From assembly GCA_009746045.1 (NCBI GenBank), contig RPFO01000175.1, positions 1 through 64,000 on the forward strand: a DNA stretch of 64,000 nt. Reading direction: 5' to 3'. This stretch comes from Mesostigma viride. Taxonomy: Eukaryota; Streptophyta; Mesostigmatophyceae; Mesostigmatales; Mesostigmataceae. The notes below the pieces were generated by a model that ran no database searches, was not told the DNA's origin, and was given only the letters and a program-made list of their open reading frames with translations. The stretch's first letter is position 1. Each line of letters opens with the position of its first letter. This document shows, in pieces, positions 42,132-56,783 of the stretch. Position numbers and translations under genes: made by a program.

Positions 42132-42351
42132 AATATGTGCTACATGATCTCCCAACGGAGGCATGTTATAATTTAATTTAATTTAATTTAATTTAATTTA
42201 ATTTAATTTAATTTAATTTAATTTAATTTAATTTAATTTAATTTAATTTAATTTAATTTAATTTAATTTAATTTAATTTAATTTAATTTAATTTAATTTA
42301 ATTTAATTTAATTTAATTTAATTTAATTTAATTTAATTTAATTTAATTTAA
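42132..42351 (+). mobile_element. LINE 3' terminus with expanded (TTTAA)n tail
   Basis: Only the last ~40 bp of a LINE-1-type 3' end (ATGTGCTACATGATCTCC ... GGCATGTTATA) remain, followed by about 36 exact ATTTA units (42,171-42,351). Either an extremely 5'-truncated insertion or a remnant whose tail later expanded. Confidence 0.8.
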
Positions 42352-43394
42352 GGGGAGGGGACACCCCTAAAGGGCACTTTTCTGGAAACCATACCTATGC
42401 ATGTGCTAAAAATCCAATGATGATTGGGGACCATAAATATGATAAAAAAAAAATTTTCCAGCCACTTGGGGGTGGTACTAGCCCCCACCATACACCGGTT
42501 ACGCGCTAAAAATAGAAAAAGACGCTATTTTAGTCACATTTTTCCTAGGACAATGGGCAAACATATTGGGACCAAATCACATATTCCCGCATAGTTCCCC
42601 CACTTTTGAGAAAGTCTGCCTAATTGGGACCAATACATAAGCATGGATGCACCAGTTATTAATTTTCCCGCAAAAAGGGTCCTTTTTTAATGAAAAAAAA
42701 ATAAATCAAATCATAAACACTTCAAATGTTGCCATACCATATATTCCCAAATACTAGAGAGGGGGGACATGCAGCCCCAAAATTTCAGGTCATTCTGACC
42801 ACCACAGCTCCAGTTATTAACGTTCTTAGGTTGTCACCAATGACGAAGCTAAGGGAGGTTTTAGCCAGTATTTAACCACACTAACACCCCTTTATTCATC
42901 CAAGCCACGTGAAAACTGGCCAAACCACACACTACCATCCTCTGCACATATGGTACCTCCTATGTTCAAGGTTTGACGACATTCTGACAAGAACTGCCCA
43001 AGTTACAACCATTCCAAGACGGCCACCCATGTAGACGCTACAAGGAAATTAGAGTAACCATTTAGCCACACTAGCACCTCCTTCTTCATCAAAGACATCT
43101 GCAAACTGACCAAAGCACACATAATTAACTCTTGCACGCTGACGGCAACGCATGCTCAATGTGGGGGGTCATTGTGACAAGAACTATACTCAAGTTGATG
43201 GGTTTCCTATATGACCACCTGACAAGGCGCTAAGAACCACTCAGTAAGTTAGTAACACCACAATGCCACTTCATATGCCATCCAACATGCACCAAATCCA
43301 TGCTGAATATATTAATTCCCATCCCGGCCTCTTAGAGGATTAGTTCCCATCACGGCCTCTTGCAAATATTACTTATACTGTATCGATTATATCG
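42352..43394. other. Non-coding, AT-rich intergenic segment
   Basis: About 1 kb with no open frame of note and no match to the other repeats in the window that I can see. Confidence 0.6.
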
Positions 43395-44306
43395 AAAGAG
43401 CACGGCGGGGTTAGACCTGGTTACCGCCTTGCCGACCTGATTTATGCGGATGACACCACCCTCATCGAGAGCCCCGAGCACATTCAGACCTGGCTGGACT
43501 GTCTGGGCCTGGAGGCGCGGGCGGTGGGGTTGGAGATTAGTGTCCAAACTGAGGCGATGGTGATTGGGGCCTCCAGTACACCACCGCTGCCGCGCCTGCT
43601 CGACGGGACGGAGGTCCCCTTCCGCGATCGCTTCAAGCTGTTGGGGAGTTGGCTTCCTGACACTGCCGACGATGTGGACACCCGCATCGGCCTGGCCTGG
43701 GCCAAGCTCCGTTCGCTCAACACCTACTCGCGCTCGAAGGGCCTGGGCGAGCACCGCAAGCGCATGCTCTTCAAGGTCCTCGTCCTCACGGTGCTCACGT
43801 ATGGCGCCGAGGCGTGGACAATCCCACCCAAACTGGCAGCTAGGCTAGACGGCACGGTTTACAGGATGCTCCGACAGGTCCTTAACGTAGGTTTTTCAGA
43901 GCGTCCGTCATCAGAGTCTTTGTATCATGGCATGCCACGTATTTCGGACGAGATTAGGCAGCGTAGGATAGCATTTGTAGGACACCTTGCTCGCACCAGC
44001 CAGGTCGACACCGCCCTTGGTCTGGCCGGCCCCCAGCGGCTTGGCCAGCCAGGGCGGCACATTCTGACCTGGCCTGGCCCAGAGGGCATTCCCAAAAGGG
44101 TAGGGAAACCTGTCACGAACTACATCCAGATGTTGCTGGACGACCTAGTGGTCCCAGTCCAGTTCGAGCACCGCATCCACTCCCTCTCCCGTCTTTGGAC
44201 TGCCATGCAGAACAAGACACGGTGGCAGAAGATTGTCAAGGCGCACACGCCCGACCCTGTGGGCAAGCCCCCTCCCCCCAAGCGGAGGAGGCGTTTTGAT
44301 GAGTAG
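43395..44306 (+). pseudogene. LINE reverse transcriptase, C-terminal fragment
   Basis: Open without start codon from the truncation point; carries the YADD motif (LIYADDTTLIES) at its very start, then thumb and C-terminal regions ending PPPKRRRRFDE, identical in length to the end of LINE-1 ORF2. No frame errors in this copy, unlike LINE-1 itself. It cannot be functional because the N-terminal two thirds are missing. Confidence 0.9.
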
Positions 44307-44450
44307 TGTAGTTAGGATTTTCTAGACTAGATAGCTTAGAGTTAGGATAGTTCGATTACGCGGCTTCCCCCACCCCATCCATCATCAGTCATGAAATATG
44401 TGCTACATGAAGATCTCCCAACGGAGGCATGTTATAATTTAATTTAATTT
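43395..44450 (+). mobile_element. 5'-truncated LINE-1 copy
   Basis: Begins abruptly at the GAAAGAGCACGG position corresponding to about 26,530 of LINE-1 and continues to the shared 3' end and TTTAA tail. Opposite orientation to LINE-1, high identity. 5' truncation is the usual outcome of target-primed reverse transcription. Confidence 0.9.
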
Positions 44451-44681
44451 TTAATCAATTATCATATCAATTATATGATATATCAATGATATACACATAT
44501 TAATGTTTAATACTTAGACGAGCACAATTGCCTTCCTTGCATAATAATAGTGCATTCAGCATTTGGGTTGGCCTAACTCTGAGTCGGCGGACGGGCGGAG
44601 GCATGACCGCGCCAGCTGGTGAGTGACTGAGTGGAGGGCTGGAGGCTGGAGCCGCCCGCTAGTAGGGGTACTACTATTCGA
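44451..44681. other. AT-rich spacer
   Basis: Contains ATCAATTATATGATATATC-type repeats, then a short GC-rich part; ends with A at 44,681, directly before a composite-unit start TCCCC. Confidence 0.5.
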
Positions 44682-45192
44682 TCCCCTTCTAGTGACTACG
44701 ATTAACCCCAACGAAAAGATTGGGCAAACCGTGAGGCCCGAAAAGTGGCCCGTACGAAAACCGCGAGCGCAGGGCGACCGATAGTCAGGGCGATCCGGAG
44801 ATCCGCGGTGGCGCCCAATCGGAGCAGTTGCCCGAAAAGTGGCAAACTAGGGAGATCGAGTCTGAGATCTTACTTAACGGGCCTGAAATGGCAGTTATGT
44901 CCAGATCCGGTTCAGCACTTTTGCGGGCAGGTGGGGAGGCCAGCCAGTGGCCGCGGCCAGATAAAAATACGGAACCCGGCACGATGTCGGATTGTTGCGC
45001 GGCCGTTATACTTTTGGCGCGAACCTGAACATTTTAAAGTTTCCGGGGCTAGTAGACGGATGTGGGACGAGGAAGAACGCCTACTGGGCCCATCGCTAGG
45101 CCGAGAACGCGCCGTCCGATATAGCCGTACGGCAACCCCGGCATGTACAGGCCAGGTTTGCTCAGAACAACTTAACTGAATCGAACTGAACG
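44682..45192 (+). repeat. Truncated composite unit U4a (first 511 bp only)
   Basis: Matches the first ~510 bp of U2-U4, beginning TCCCCTTCTAG. It stops at CTGAACG and a new unit begins at once; the normal unit continues CTGAACGTCC, so the join could have used the shared GTCC. This is the one place where a unit start adjoins apparently unrelated sequence. Confidence 0.75.
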
Positions 45193-45685
45193 TCCCCTTC
45201 TAGTGACTACGATTAACACGGGCCCAAAAGTTTGGGGAACCGTGAGGCCCGAAAAGTGGCCCGTACGAAAACCGCGAGCGCAGGGCGGCCGATAGTCAGG
45301 GCGATCCGGGGATCCGCGGTGGCGCCCAATCGGAGCAGTTGCCCGAAAAGTGGCAAACTATAGGCAGATCGAGTCTCAGGTGTTGTGAACGGGGTCTGAA
45401 ACGGCAGTTATGTCCAGATCCGGTTCAGCACTTTTGCGGGCAGGTGGGAGGCCAGCCAATGGCCGCGGCCAGATAAAAATACGGAACCCGGCACGATGTC
45501 GGCTTGTTGCGCGGCCGTCAAACAATGTCGCGAACCTGAACATTCCAAACAAGCCGAGGAAGGTTAACTGATCTGGGACGCGTAACTCCGCCTACTCGGC
45601 CCATCGCGAGGTCGAGAACGCGCCGTTCTCGGGAGCCGTACAACCCCGGCATGTACAGGCAAGGTTTGTTCAGTACAAGTACAAC

Positions 45686-47144
45686 CAGTGTACAGCCATA
45701 CGCAATACGCAGCCATACGGGGCCCTTGTGTATGGTGTATAATACGCCATACGGGGTATAATACGCAAACCATACGGGGACTCTTGAAAATGCTGTTTTT
45801 TGCATGGTTCAGGGGGTTCTTCAACATTCTGACCAATCAGGCATGTTTTTTTTGTGTTCTTGCAACACCACTTGCCTTTATTTAACACATCATCACATAA
45901 TATTGCCGTTGCCGTCGCTGCATGCCTACAAATACAAGCATTGTACATCTGTTGTTATTAATAATGTCTGTAAATAGCACAAAATAACAAAGTTGTATGC
46001 ACAATCAGTGCACACCTGAAAAGGATAATAACACAAGTAGATATGCATGCACATTGACACTTGCAGTGGTATAGAGATCGCTGCCACCATTACTGTATGT
46101 TGAAGTTAAAAAACCATGCCATCACTGCATGGAATGGCTATACTAGGACTGAAATACTGCACATGGTCAGTCGGCCAACTTGCCAAAAGTAATAAGACAT
46201 TGTGCCAGAAACAGACATCTTGCCTACTCGTGGTAGGCCACCATGCAATATTGATCTACATGAAGCAAGAATCCATACGGGCTGCCAACAATGTGGCTAG
46301 CGTGCAGGATAGCATGCATGCCAGCAACCCGACCCAGCTTCCCTAAACCATTAACACATATGGTACGGTGGCTGGCTAGCAGCAGCCTGCATGGCTAAAT
46401 AAGGCATTTATGTGCATCGCGAGTCACACCAAATACCCCGCAGCCTGCGACGTAATGCCTCCGGCGGCCTCTTGCACTCGCTCACTCTTGCCTCCTTCGC
46501 ATACGTAGCGCCCATGATATGGCGGGTGCTAGCCTTGCTCGGGTGGTAGAACCCGAGAATTTTGCATCCAAAAGTGTGCACGTCACTGAGCTAGTAGTTA
46601 CCTGTCGGCTGCCCTTTCTTGTTGAGAGTCTGTTCTTTCACGATGTGTGTCCAGACAGTCTCGAATACGGCCTGCATCTCGTCGGCCCCATTATCATCGT
46701 GTTCCATAGACCCACACCATCACCGTCGCTAGCCATGGTGCCTGGATGTCAATTGTGCTACGATTAAATGTTAGGTGCCAGATGCGCGCCCTTGTTGGCA
46801 GACAACATAACTTCGTCACCTAACTTCCTCGTCCTTCGTTTCCTAGACCCTAGTCCGACACGCAGCAATCTGCAGCAATGCACGTACAGTCGTACATGCA
46901 CGGCCAGCTTGGCACCTGCATCTAGTTCCGGCTCCACGTGCCGTCCAAAATGATGCCAGAAGCTACTTCGAACGAGGTTCATACGCAAAAAATACGCAAA
47001 AAATACGCAAAAAATACGCAATACGCAAAAAATACGCAAAAAATACGCAGTGCGTATTTTTTTTCCCATTTCCATACGGAAATCTTGCGTATGGCGTATA
47101 ATACGCGCCATACGGCGTATTATACGCCGTATGGCTGTTCACTG
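45686..47144. mobile_element. Non-autonomous hAT-like element (1,459 bp)
   Basis: Terminal inverted repeats CAGTGTACAGCCATACG / CAGTGAACAGCCATACG (17 bp, one mismatch), flanked by the 8-bp duplication AGTACAAC (45,678-45,685 and 47,145-47,152). CAGTG ends and an 8-bp duplication are typical of hAT elements. Both subterminal regions are dense in ATACGC and CCATACGG, including an ATACGCAAAAA array at 46,981-47,050. No transposase-type open frame is present. Confidence 0.8.
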
Positions 47145-48969
47145 AGTACAACTGAATTGAGTTGTACTGAACGTCCAGAAAATGTGGAGAAACCGTAACA
47201 TTTCGGGCGATATGGCCGTTATAACGTTCAAATTTAGTTCAGAATCCGTAGTCCCGAGGGCTTCCGTATCACTTTTCGATTCAGACCGAAGTTATGGTCT
47301 GGACGTGATCTGATTGATATTTATTCTCAAAGTATACGCAAAATTCGACTTGGAGGAGTGGAGAGTAGTATGAAGCTTGTCCACGGCGTGGGACAAGTGC
47401 ACAGCCAAAATCCCTGCGATCACTGTGATGCGGCCCGAGTGACTACAAGTCGTCCCGAGTGGCCACTAGAGCGCTGCGTCCCACGAGTGTCCAGTGAGAC
47501 AAGCTACACATGCCGGAGCTGTTGCTGGACGAATTTCTTCCAGATTCCGTACTTACCAAGCAGGGAATAGGATTTTCAAGTGGGTACCGTAGTACGCGGT
47601 GCTGGACCGCCTGGACGCGCCAAGCAATCGAACGTGCATAAACCAGGACTGCTAGGAGAGGGGGCGACATGCTGCGACAGCACTTGATATTCCTGCTGGC
47701 TGGGGATGGCGGTCAACGCTGCCTGGAAAATTGGGGATGGACAATGCGTGGGCATTGCTTTTATAGCGTTCAATGTTCAATTTCGATGCGTACCTTTGAA
47801 TTGTTTCTGATCTGGCTGGCCGTCGGTGGGCAGTCACGTGCGGGGGAGAGGTTCGGGGCGCTATGGCCTGCTGCGATAGCTAGCGACCTGGAAATGGAAT
47901 GTCGTTGTAGATTTAGGTATTATGCTATCGTGCTTCTTTGCTTGACGTATTGGGTGCCTAGTGAAATCAGTTTGCTATAGCCGTTGAAAACGTGGGTGTG
48001 GCCGACAAGTTTCTGTTGTCGTCACACCATATTGGAATGAACGCCGGATTTGTTGCCACGGGACGTACGCTGGCGATGCCGATGGTGAGGCGTTTGTTTC
48101 GATGACCGGGCTCTTTCTGATGCGTTTCCACGGTTGCGTTCTTTCCATTTGGTCGAATTCACCTAGCGTAGCAAGACATAGCGTAGCAGGGCGCTGCGTT
48201 ATAATTTCTTACCTGTACAGGACGCCATCTTCATCGTCCTTCGCATTTCCTGTGTGAGCGTCCGTTGCCAGAGGATCTGTGATGCTATTTACTGGAATGT
48301 ACTGGGCATTGAAAGCCACTCGGGATGCTTGCCTGGTGACGAGTTTAGGGCGTCATTTACTGCTGTAGTGGCTGACATTCATGGTGCTTTCTGCGTAAGA
48401 TAATCTGCCTTGCTTCGCACGTGGATTTTCACTGGGCTGAAGAGCGCGTCTGGTAACATGTTTACGTGGTGTATAAGGTGATCAATCAACCATTTGTTTA
48501 TAGAAGGTGTGACGATAGAAGGTGTGTTATGTTTCTTCATCAAGCAAGTCAAAAGTAATCTCCACTGGCTTACAACCTGAATCTTGCTTTGCTGGGTCTG
48601 CTGTGTTTCTGTCTCATTGTGCAGGCTATCCCCTTGGTTGATCAACCAGGTGATTTGTGGTGCCAGCGGGGCCATATTGGTTTTCTTCTCATTTTCCATC
48701 CATGGCATCGGACCGCATGGGCGGGCGGGAGGGCAGAGAGGGCAGGGCAGCCCAGGCCAGGCCAGGCCAGGCAGGGGAGGCTGCAAGGGTATGCAGCACA
48801 GGTAGGCTGGCAGGCAAGGGGCAAGGGGCAGGGGACATGGGGCATGAGCCATGAGGCTTGAGCTACGAGCCTTGGGGCATGGGGTTGGGGGAAGCGGCAA
48901 ACAGGAGGGCAGGCAGCCAGCCACATCCACATGATTAGGGGCCAGACAGCAATCAGGGGCACCGCGGGC

Positions 48970-49388
48970 CCACTTATGCATGCCAGCCACCCCCCTCACC
49001 AACGTACGCATGCCAGCCACCCCCGACACCCACGCACGCATGACAGCCACCCCACAAAGCCAGGCACGCATGCCAGCCCCCCCCTAAACCCACGCATGCA
49101 TGGCAGCTCCCCCCCACACCCACGCATGCATGCCAGCCCACCCACAAACCGCCATGCCCACCCCCAAACCCACGCATGCATGCCAGCCCCCCCCCAATTA
49201 ACCCACACACGCGTGCCAGCCCCCCCACACATGCACGCATGCATGGCAGCCCCCCCACAAACCCACGTACGCATGCCAGCCACCCCCCACACCCACGCAC
49301 GCATGGCAGCCACCCCACCAACCCAGGCACACATGCCAGCCACCCCCCACACCCACGCATGTATGGCAGCTCCCCACCACACCCACGA
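48970..49388. repeat. GC-rich minisatellite array 4 (inside U4)
   Basis: About 14 copies of the ~30-bp unit, by far the shortest of the arrays, with seed at 48,912-48,976 and the exit sequence CACGAATGCACAGGGC. Confidence 0.9.
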
Positions 49389-49986
49389 ATGCACAGGGCT
49401 GGCCTGCCGCGCCCCACGGTCGCGCACAAGGGTACTCGGTCGAGTCATGTACAAAACATTGTCTACATGAAGTCATAGTGGGCATGGCCGATGGTGCATG
49501 TGTTTACAAAGGATTGCCACTCAACGAATATTAATGAATGATGAACATGGGAGTTTGCATGGAAGTGTTTGGTCGTTATGGCTGCCGCTTGCAAAAAGCG
49601 GTACCCACATTGTGTCCTGCATGGCATAGCTGCATTGTGAGTTTCAGTTATTAGGAAGTCGTGAGTAAGGAAATACTTGCATGCAATGAACGGCGACGTC
49701 TCACAACATACGGTACTATTCGGACTGGGTTGATGTACTAGTAGTACGACGCGTGCTGGACGTGCCCGTGAGGGACGGAGCGTGGGATCGACGGTGCGAC
49801 GGGCCGGCGCGAGCGCGCGCGATGGGAAGCCCCCAAAGGAAGTCCGCCGAGCGTTCGCCCCCCGGCGTAGTGGCCGGGCCGGTCGGCGGGCTCAACCCGG
49901 CGGGTCGAAGCTTTCGGCGGAGGCCTCAGCGCCCCTGGTGGCGTAGTGCGTCCGAATAAGTGGGGGGCCTTGGCCCCCCCACCTTG

Positions 49987-50716
49987 TCAACTACTATATT
50001 ACGATCGTGTTGCGCAAGGGAGAAACCCGAACATCCTGACATCGCCGCGGGCGCCGTACCGTACGGCCTGATCGCACCCCCACGACCGAGGGCAATCCCT
50101 GAAATCCTGCGGAGCCGCCAGTAACGGCCCGTCACCGTTGGCCTGAACGCCGTCACACCCGCGTAAGATCGAGTGTCACCAATCCTGAACAGAAACTGAC
50201 GTCAGCTCAATTCAGCAAAATGCGCGAGAAATTGCGGGGGGCATATACGGCTGGGGGGAAGAGTTTTCGCTGGGGGGTCTCGACCGAAATATCCTACTTG
50301 ATTTACTAAGGGTTCAGACTGAACGGGGAATTTTGAGTGTTCAGACGGAACGAAAATTAAGTTCGACCACTTTTCTGAACGGGTTTTTTGTTAAATTTTC
50401 GGTTCGGCCTACTTCCCACGCAATTTCTGTGCCAATTTTTGCGAAATGACTGAACTGAACGTGTTCAGACGGAGAGCGTGGCAAAAAACGGCTCGAAGAT
50501 GTGAAAAGCAGGGGGCTCCGCCCGCAAAACGGCCGTACGAAACCGAAATTTTATGGCTCCCGCTGGCCCCCCCGCCTCGGCGCCCTCGGCCACTGCCCCT
50601 TCGCACTGCGCACCCCGCGTGGCGCCGGCGTTCCCGAGGACGCACCCCGCGGGTGTACGCGCCAATCGCCCGCTCAGGTGCCAAAAAGTCTGGGCCCCGA
50701 AGGGGCCCCCAACTTG
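49987..50716 (+). repeat. Type B satellite monomer B1 (730 bp)
   Basis: Starts TCAACTACTATATTACG, contains the conserved GATCGAGTGTCA motif, the dyad GTTCAGACTGAAC at 50,312-50,324, and ends in hairpin GGGCCCC-GAA-GGGGCCC (50,692-50,708) and CTTG. The 5' part is alignable with the 5' module of the composite units. Open frames on the minus strand are shared among monomers only because the DNA is nearly identical. Confidence 0.88.
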
Positions 50717-51451
50717 TCAACTACTTAACTACGATCGTGTTGCGCAAGGGAGAAACCCGAACATCCTGACATCGCCGCGGGCGCCGTACCGTACGGCCTG
50801 ATCGCACCCCCACGAACGGCTACTATTCCTGAAATCCTGCGGAGCCGCGAGTTACGGCCCGTAACCGCTCGTCTGAACGCCGTCACACCCTCCTAAGATC
50901 GAGTCTCAGGAGTTCTGAACGGAATCCGAATTCAGCAAAATGCGCGAGAAATGCCGGGGGGCATATACGGATGGGGGGGAAGTTGTTTGCCGAGTTAGCT
51001 TAGCCCAAACATCCTACTTGATTTACTAAGGGTTCAGTCAGAACGGGAAATTTAGAGTGTTCAGACTGAACGGGAAATGTGCAGAAAATTTAGTTCGAAC
51101 CCTATTCTGAACGGTTTTTCGGTTAAACTTTCGGTTCGGCCTACTTCCCACGCAATTTCTGTGCCAATTTTTGCGAAATGACTGAACTGAACGTGTTCAG
51201 ACGGGGAGCGTGGCAAAAAAACGGCTCGAAACTGTAAAAAGCAGGGGGCTCCGCCCAAAAAACGGCCGTACGAAACCAAAATTTTTGGGCTCCCGCCATG
51301 GCCCCCCCGCCTCGGCGCCCTCGGCCACTGCCCCTTCGCACTGCGCACCCCGCGTGGCGCCGGCGTTCCCGAGGACGCACCCCGCGGGTGTACGCGCCAA
51401 TCGCCCGCTCAGGCGCCAAAAAGTCTGGGCCCCGAAGGGGCCCCCAACTTG
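50717..51451 (+). repeat. Type B satellite monomer B2 (735 bp)
   Basis: Tandem copy of B1 with the same ends (TCAACTACTTAAC ... CTTG); the dyad appears at 51,059-51,071 and in variant form at 51,031. Confidence 0.88.
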
Positions 51452-52183
51452 TCAACTACTTAACTACGAATGTGTTGCGCAAAGGAGAAACCCGAACATC
51501 CTGACATCGCCGCGGGCGCCGTACCGTACGGCCTGATCGCAACCCCGCGAACGAGGGCAATCCCTGAAATCCTGCGGAGCCGCGAGTTACGGCCCGTAAC
51601 CGCCCGCCTGAACGCCGTCACACCCTCCTAAGATCGAGTCTCAGGAGTTCTGAACGGGTGCTGAATTCAGAAATATTCAGCAAAATGCGCGAGAAATGCC
51701 TGGGGGCATATACGGCTGGGGGGAAGAGTTTTTGGCTGGGGGTTTTCGACCAAAATATCCTACTTGATTTACTAAGGGTTCAGACTGAACGGGGAATTTT
51801 GAGTGTTCAGACGGAACGAAAATTAAGTTCGACCACTTTTCTGAACGGGTTTTTTGTTAAATTTTCGGTTCGGCCTACTTCCCACGCAATTTCTGTGCCA
51901 ATTTTTGCGAGATGACTGAACTGAACGTGTTCAGACGGGGAGCGTGGCAAAAAAACGGCTCGAAACTGTAAAAAGCAGGGGGCTCCGCCCGCAAAACGGG
52001 CGTACGAAACCGAAATTTTATGGCTCCCGCTGGCCCCCCCGCCTCGGCGCCCTCGGCCACTGCCCCTTCGCACTGCGCACCCCGCGTGGCGCCGGCGTTC
52101 CCGAGGACGCACCCCGCGGGTGTACGCGCCAATCGCCCGCTCAGGCGCCAAAAAGTCTGGGCCCCGAAGGGGCCCCCAACTTG
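51452..52183 (+). repeat. Type B satellite monomer B3 (732 bp)
   Basis: Tandem copy of B1 and B2, dyad at 51,778-51,790. B1 and B3 resemble each other more in the middle part than either resembles B2, hinting at a two-monomer higher-order arrangement. Confidence 0.85.
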
Positions 52184-55058
<2,875 letters not shown>

Positions 55059-55574
55059 GGCGTGCCCTTGCCGTGGTCACAGTGGTCACAGTGAGGGCCT
55101 GTGGTTGCCCCATACTGGTGGTGGTTATAAAGAAGTTAGCGAATACAAAACTTTCTTTCTTAAGGTGATTTTGAAGTGGGCATGAGCGATCGTGCACATG
55201 CTAACATTTGATGGCCATTCCATGGTGAAGTTGGGAATTGGATGGGATTGTTTGATAAAGATGCGGTGGTGTGTCTTTAAATGAGCTGTGCTAATCTCAT
55301 TATGAAGTGCTCAAGACAACTCATTATAATAAATCAGAGTTGGAACAAACATTGTCTGCATCATGCCCCAACTTGAACACTACATGAATGTGACACCTAT
55401 GCTACGTGTGTTGCGGGCTAGCAGTGTCAGCAAACAATTTTAGCTTTTAGCCCTCAAATCGTGTCCAACTCGCGCCTAACAATAGGAGCCAGTTGCACCT
55501 TGCATGGTAATGTCCACAAATTAACCTAAAACAGTTTAGTGTCCTTACTGGGACCAAAGCACACTCATACTAGG
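55059..55574. other. Non-coding spacer
   Basis: About 500 bp without open frames of interest or recognisable repeats. Confidence 0.5.
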
Positions 55575-55718
55575 GACTTTGGTCTGGCAGGCCCCCAGCG
55601 GCTTGGCCGGCCAGGGCGGCATATTCTGACCTGGCCCGGCCCCAAGGGCATTCCCAAAAGGGTAGGGAAACATGTCACGAACTACACCCAGATGTTGCCG
55701 GATGACCTACTCATCCCA
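55575..55718 (+). mobile_element. LINE-1 internal fragment
   Basis: About 145 bp matching the ORF2 C-terminal region at 44,015-44,155 (CCCCCAGCGGCTTGGCC, GGGCATTCCCAAAAGGG) with several differences; truncated on both sides. Confidence 0.85.
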
Positions 55719-55852
55719 GCCATAACTCATAAAAAATGCCTACAATATTTGGAACGAATCCATGCATCGATGCTCCTACACCAATCAGTTTTCTGCACCG
55801 CCATAGCCTCGAATTTGCATGTACGTAATTATTTCGTTCCTGTGGACCTTTA

Positions 55853-56280
55853 GCGAGATGACTTGCCTGAACGTGTTCAGGCGGGGAGCGTGCCAGGAAA
55901 CGGCTCGAAGCTGGGAAAAGCAGGGGGCTCCGCCCGCGGACGGGCCGTACGAAGCCGACAATTTATGGCTCCCGCTGGCCCCCCCGCCTCGGCGCCTTCG
56001 GCCACTGCCCCTTCGCGCTGTTAATTAGTTTATGCACAAAGCATCTCTATCCAAACATCCTACTTGATTTACTAAGGGTTCAGACTGAACGGCGAATTTC
56101 GAGTGTTCAGACTGAACGAAAATTGAGTTCGAACACAATTCTGAACGTTTTTTTTGTTAAATTTTCGGTTCTGCCTACTTCCAACGCAATTTTCGTGCCA
56201 ATTTTGGCGAGATGACTGAACTGAACGTGTTCAGACGGGGAGCGTGGCAAAAAACGGCTCGAAAATGTGAATAGCAGGGG
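55853..56280 (+). repeat. Type B satellite fragments left of the CACTA element
   Basis: 55,853-56,026 is the 3' half of a monomer without hairpin; 56,027-56,280 is the middle part, with two exact GTTCAGACTGAAC dyads (56,078-56,090 and 56,105-56,117), and is continued at 60,442 beyond the transposon. Confidence 0.8.
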
Positions 56281-56299
56281 CACTAGGAACTCAGATTCT

Positions 56300-56640
56300 G
56301 AGAATTTTCTCAAAACCCTCAATTTTCTCACCCTTTGTGAGAATTTTTTGAGAAAATTGAGAAAAATCTCAATTTTTTTCCGCAAACGCTAGGCAAAAAA
56401 TCTCACCAGGGTGAGATTTTGGTGAGAAAAAGGGGTTTTGGTGAGATTGGGGTGAGAAAAAACCCTAAAGTGAGAAAAAAGGTGAGAATGGGTGAGAAAA
56501 AGTGAGAAAATTGAGAAAATTGAGAAAATTGAGAAGTTTCTCACCAACACGAGAAAAATCACTAACACGAGAAAAATCACAAGTCAACGTGGTGAGAAAT
56601 TTCTCACCAAGAGTGTAACACGAGAAAAATCATGAGCTTT
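56300..56640. repeat. Left subterminal GTGAGAAAA array of the CACTA element
   Basis: Degenerate repeats of GTGAGAAAA and TTGAGAAAA. CACTA elements characteristically carry such arrays as transposase-binding sites (known for En/Spm); binding here is inferred. Confidence 0.85.
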
Positions 56641-56783
56641 ATTTCATTAAGTCCTTAACGTGAAAAAAAACTCAACACCACTTTGATATGCATTATAGGG
56701 TGCACAAAGGTGCAATATAGGGTTGTCATACAATATAAAACAGCACATCATTCCATAAACAATGCTGTCATGCCCAAATTAAA

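Larger units (their letters stand above)
45193..49986 (+). repeat. Composite minisatellite-bearing unit U4, split by a hAT-like element
   Basis: Same layout as U2: 5' module 45,193-45,685, interrupted by the DNA transposon 45,686-47,144, then continuing at 47,153 through the body (an extra ~150 bp at 47,371-47,522 is absent from U2 and U3), a short minisatellite (48,970-49,388), post-array module, hairpin 49,962-49,979 and CTTG at 49,983-49,986 (CTAG in the other units). Type B monomers follow. Confidence 0.72.

Noticed and set aside
50409..50720. Minus-strand frame beginning MTSWGPLRGPD, repeated in each type B monomer
   Set aside because: Conserved with the satellite DNA itself, GC-rich and of Arg/Gly-rich composition; no domain, and truncated variably.
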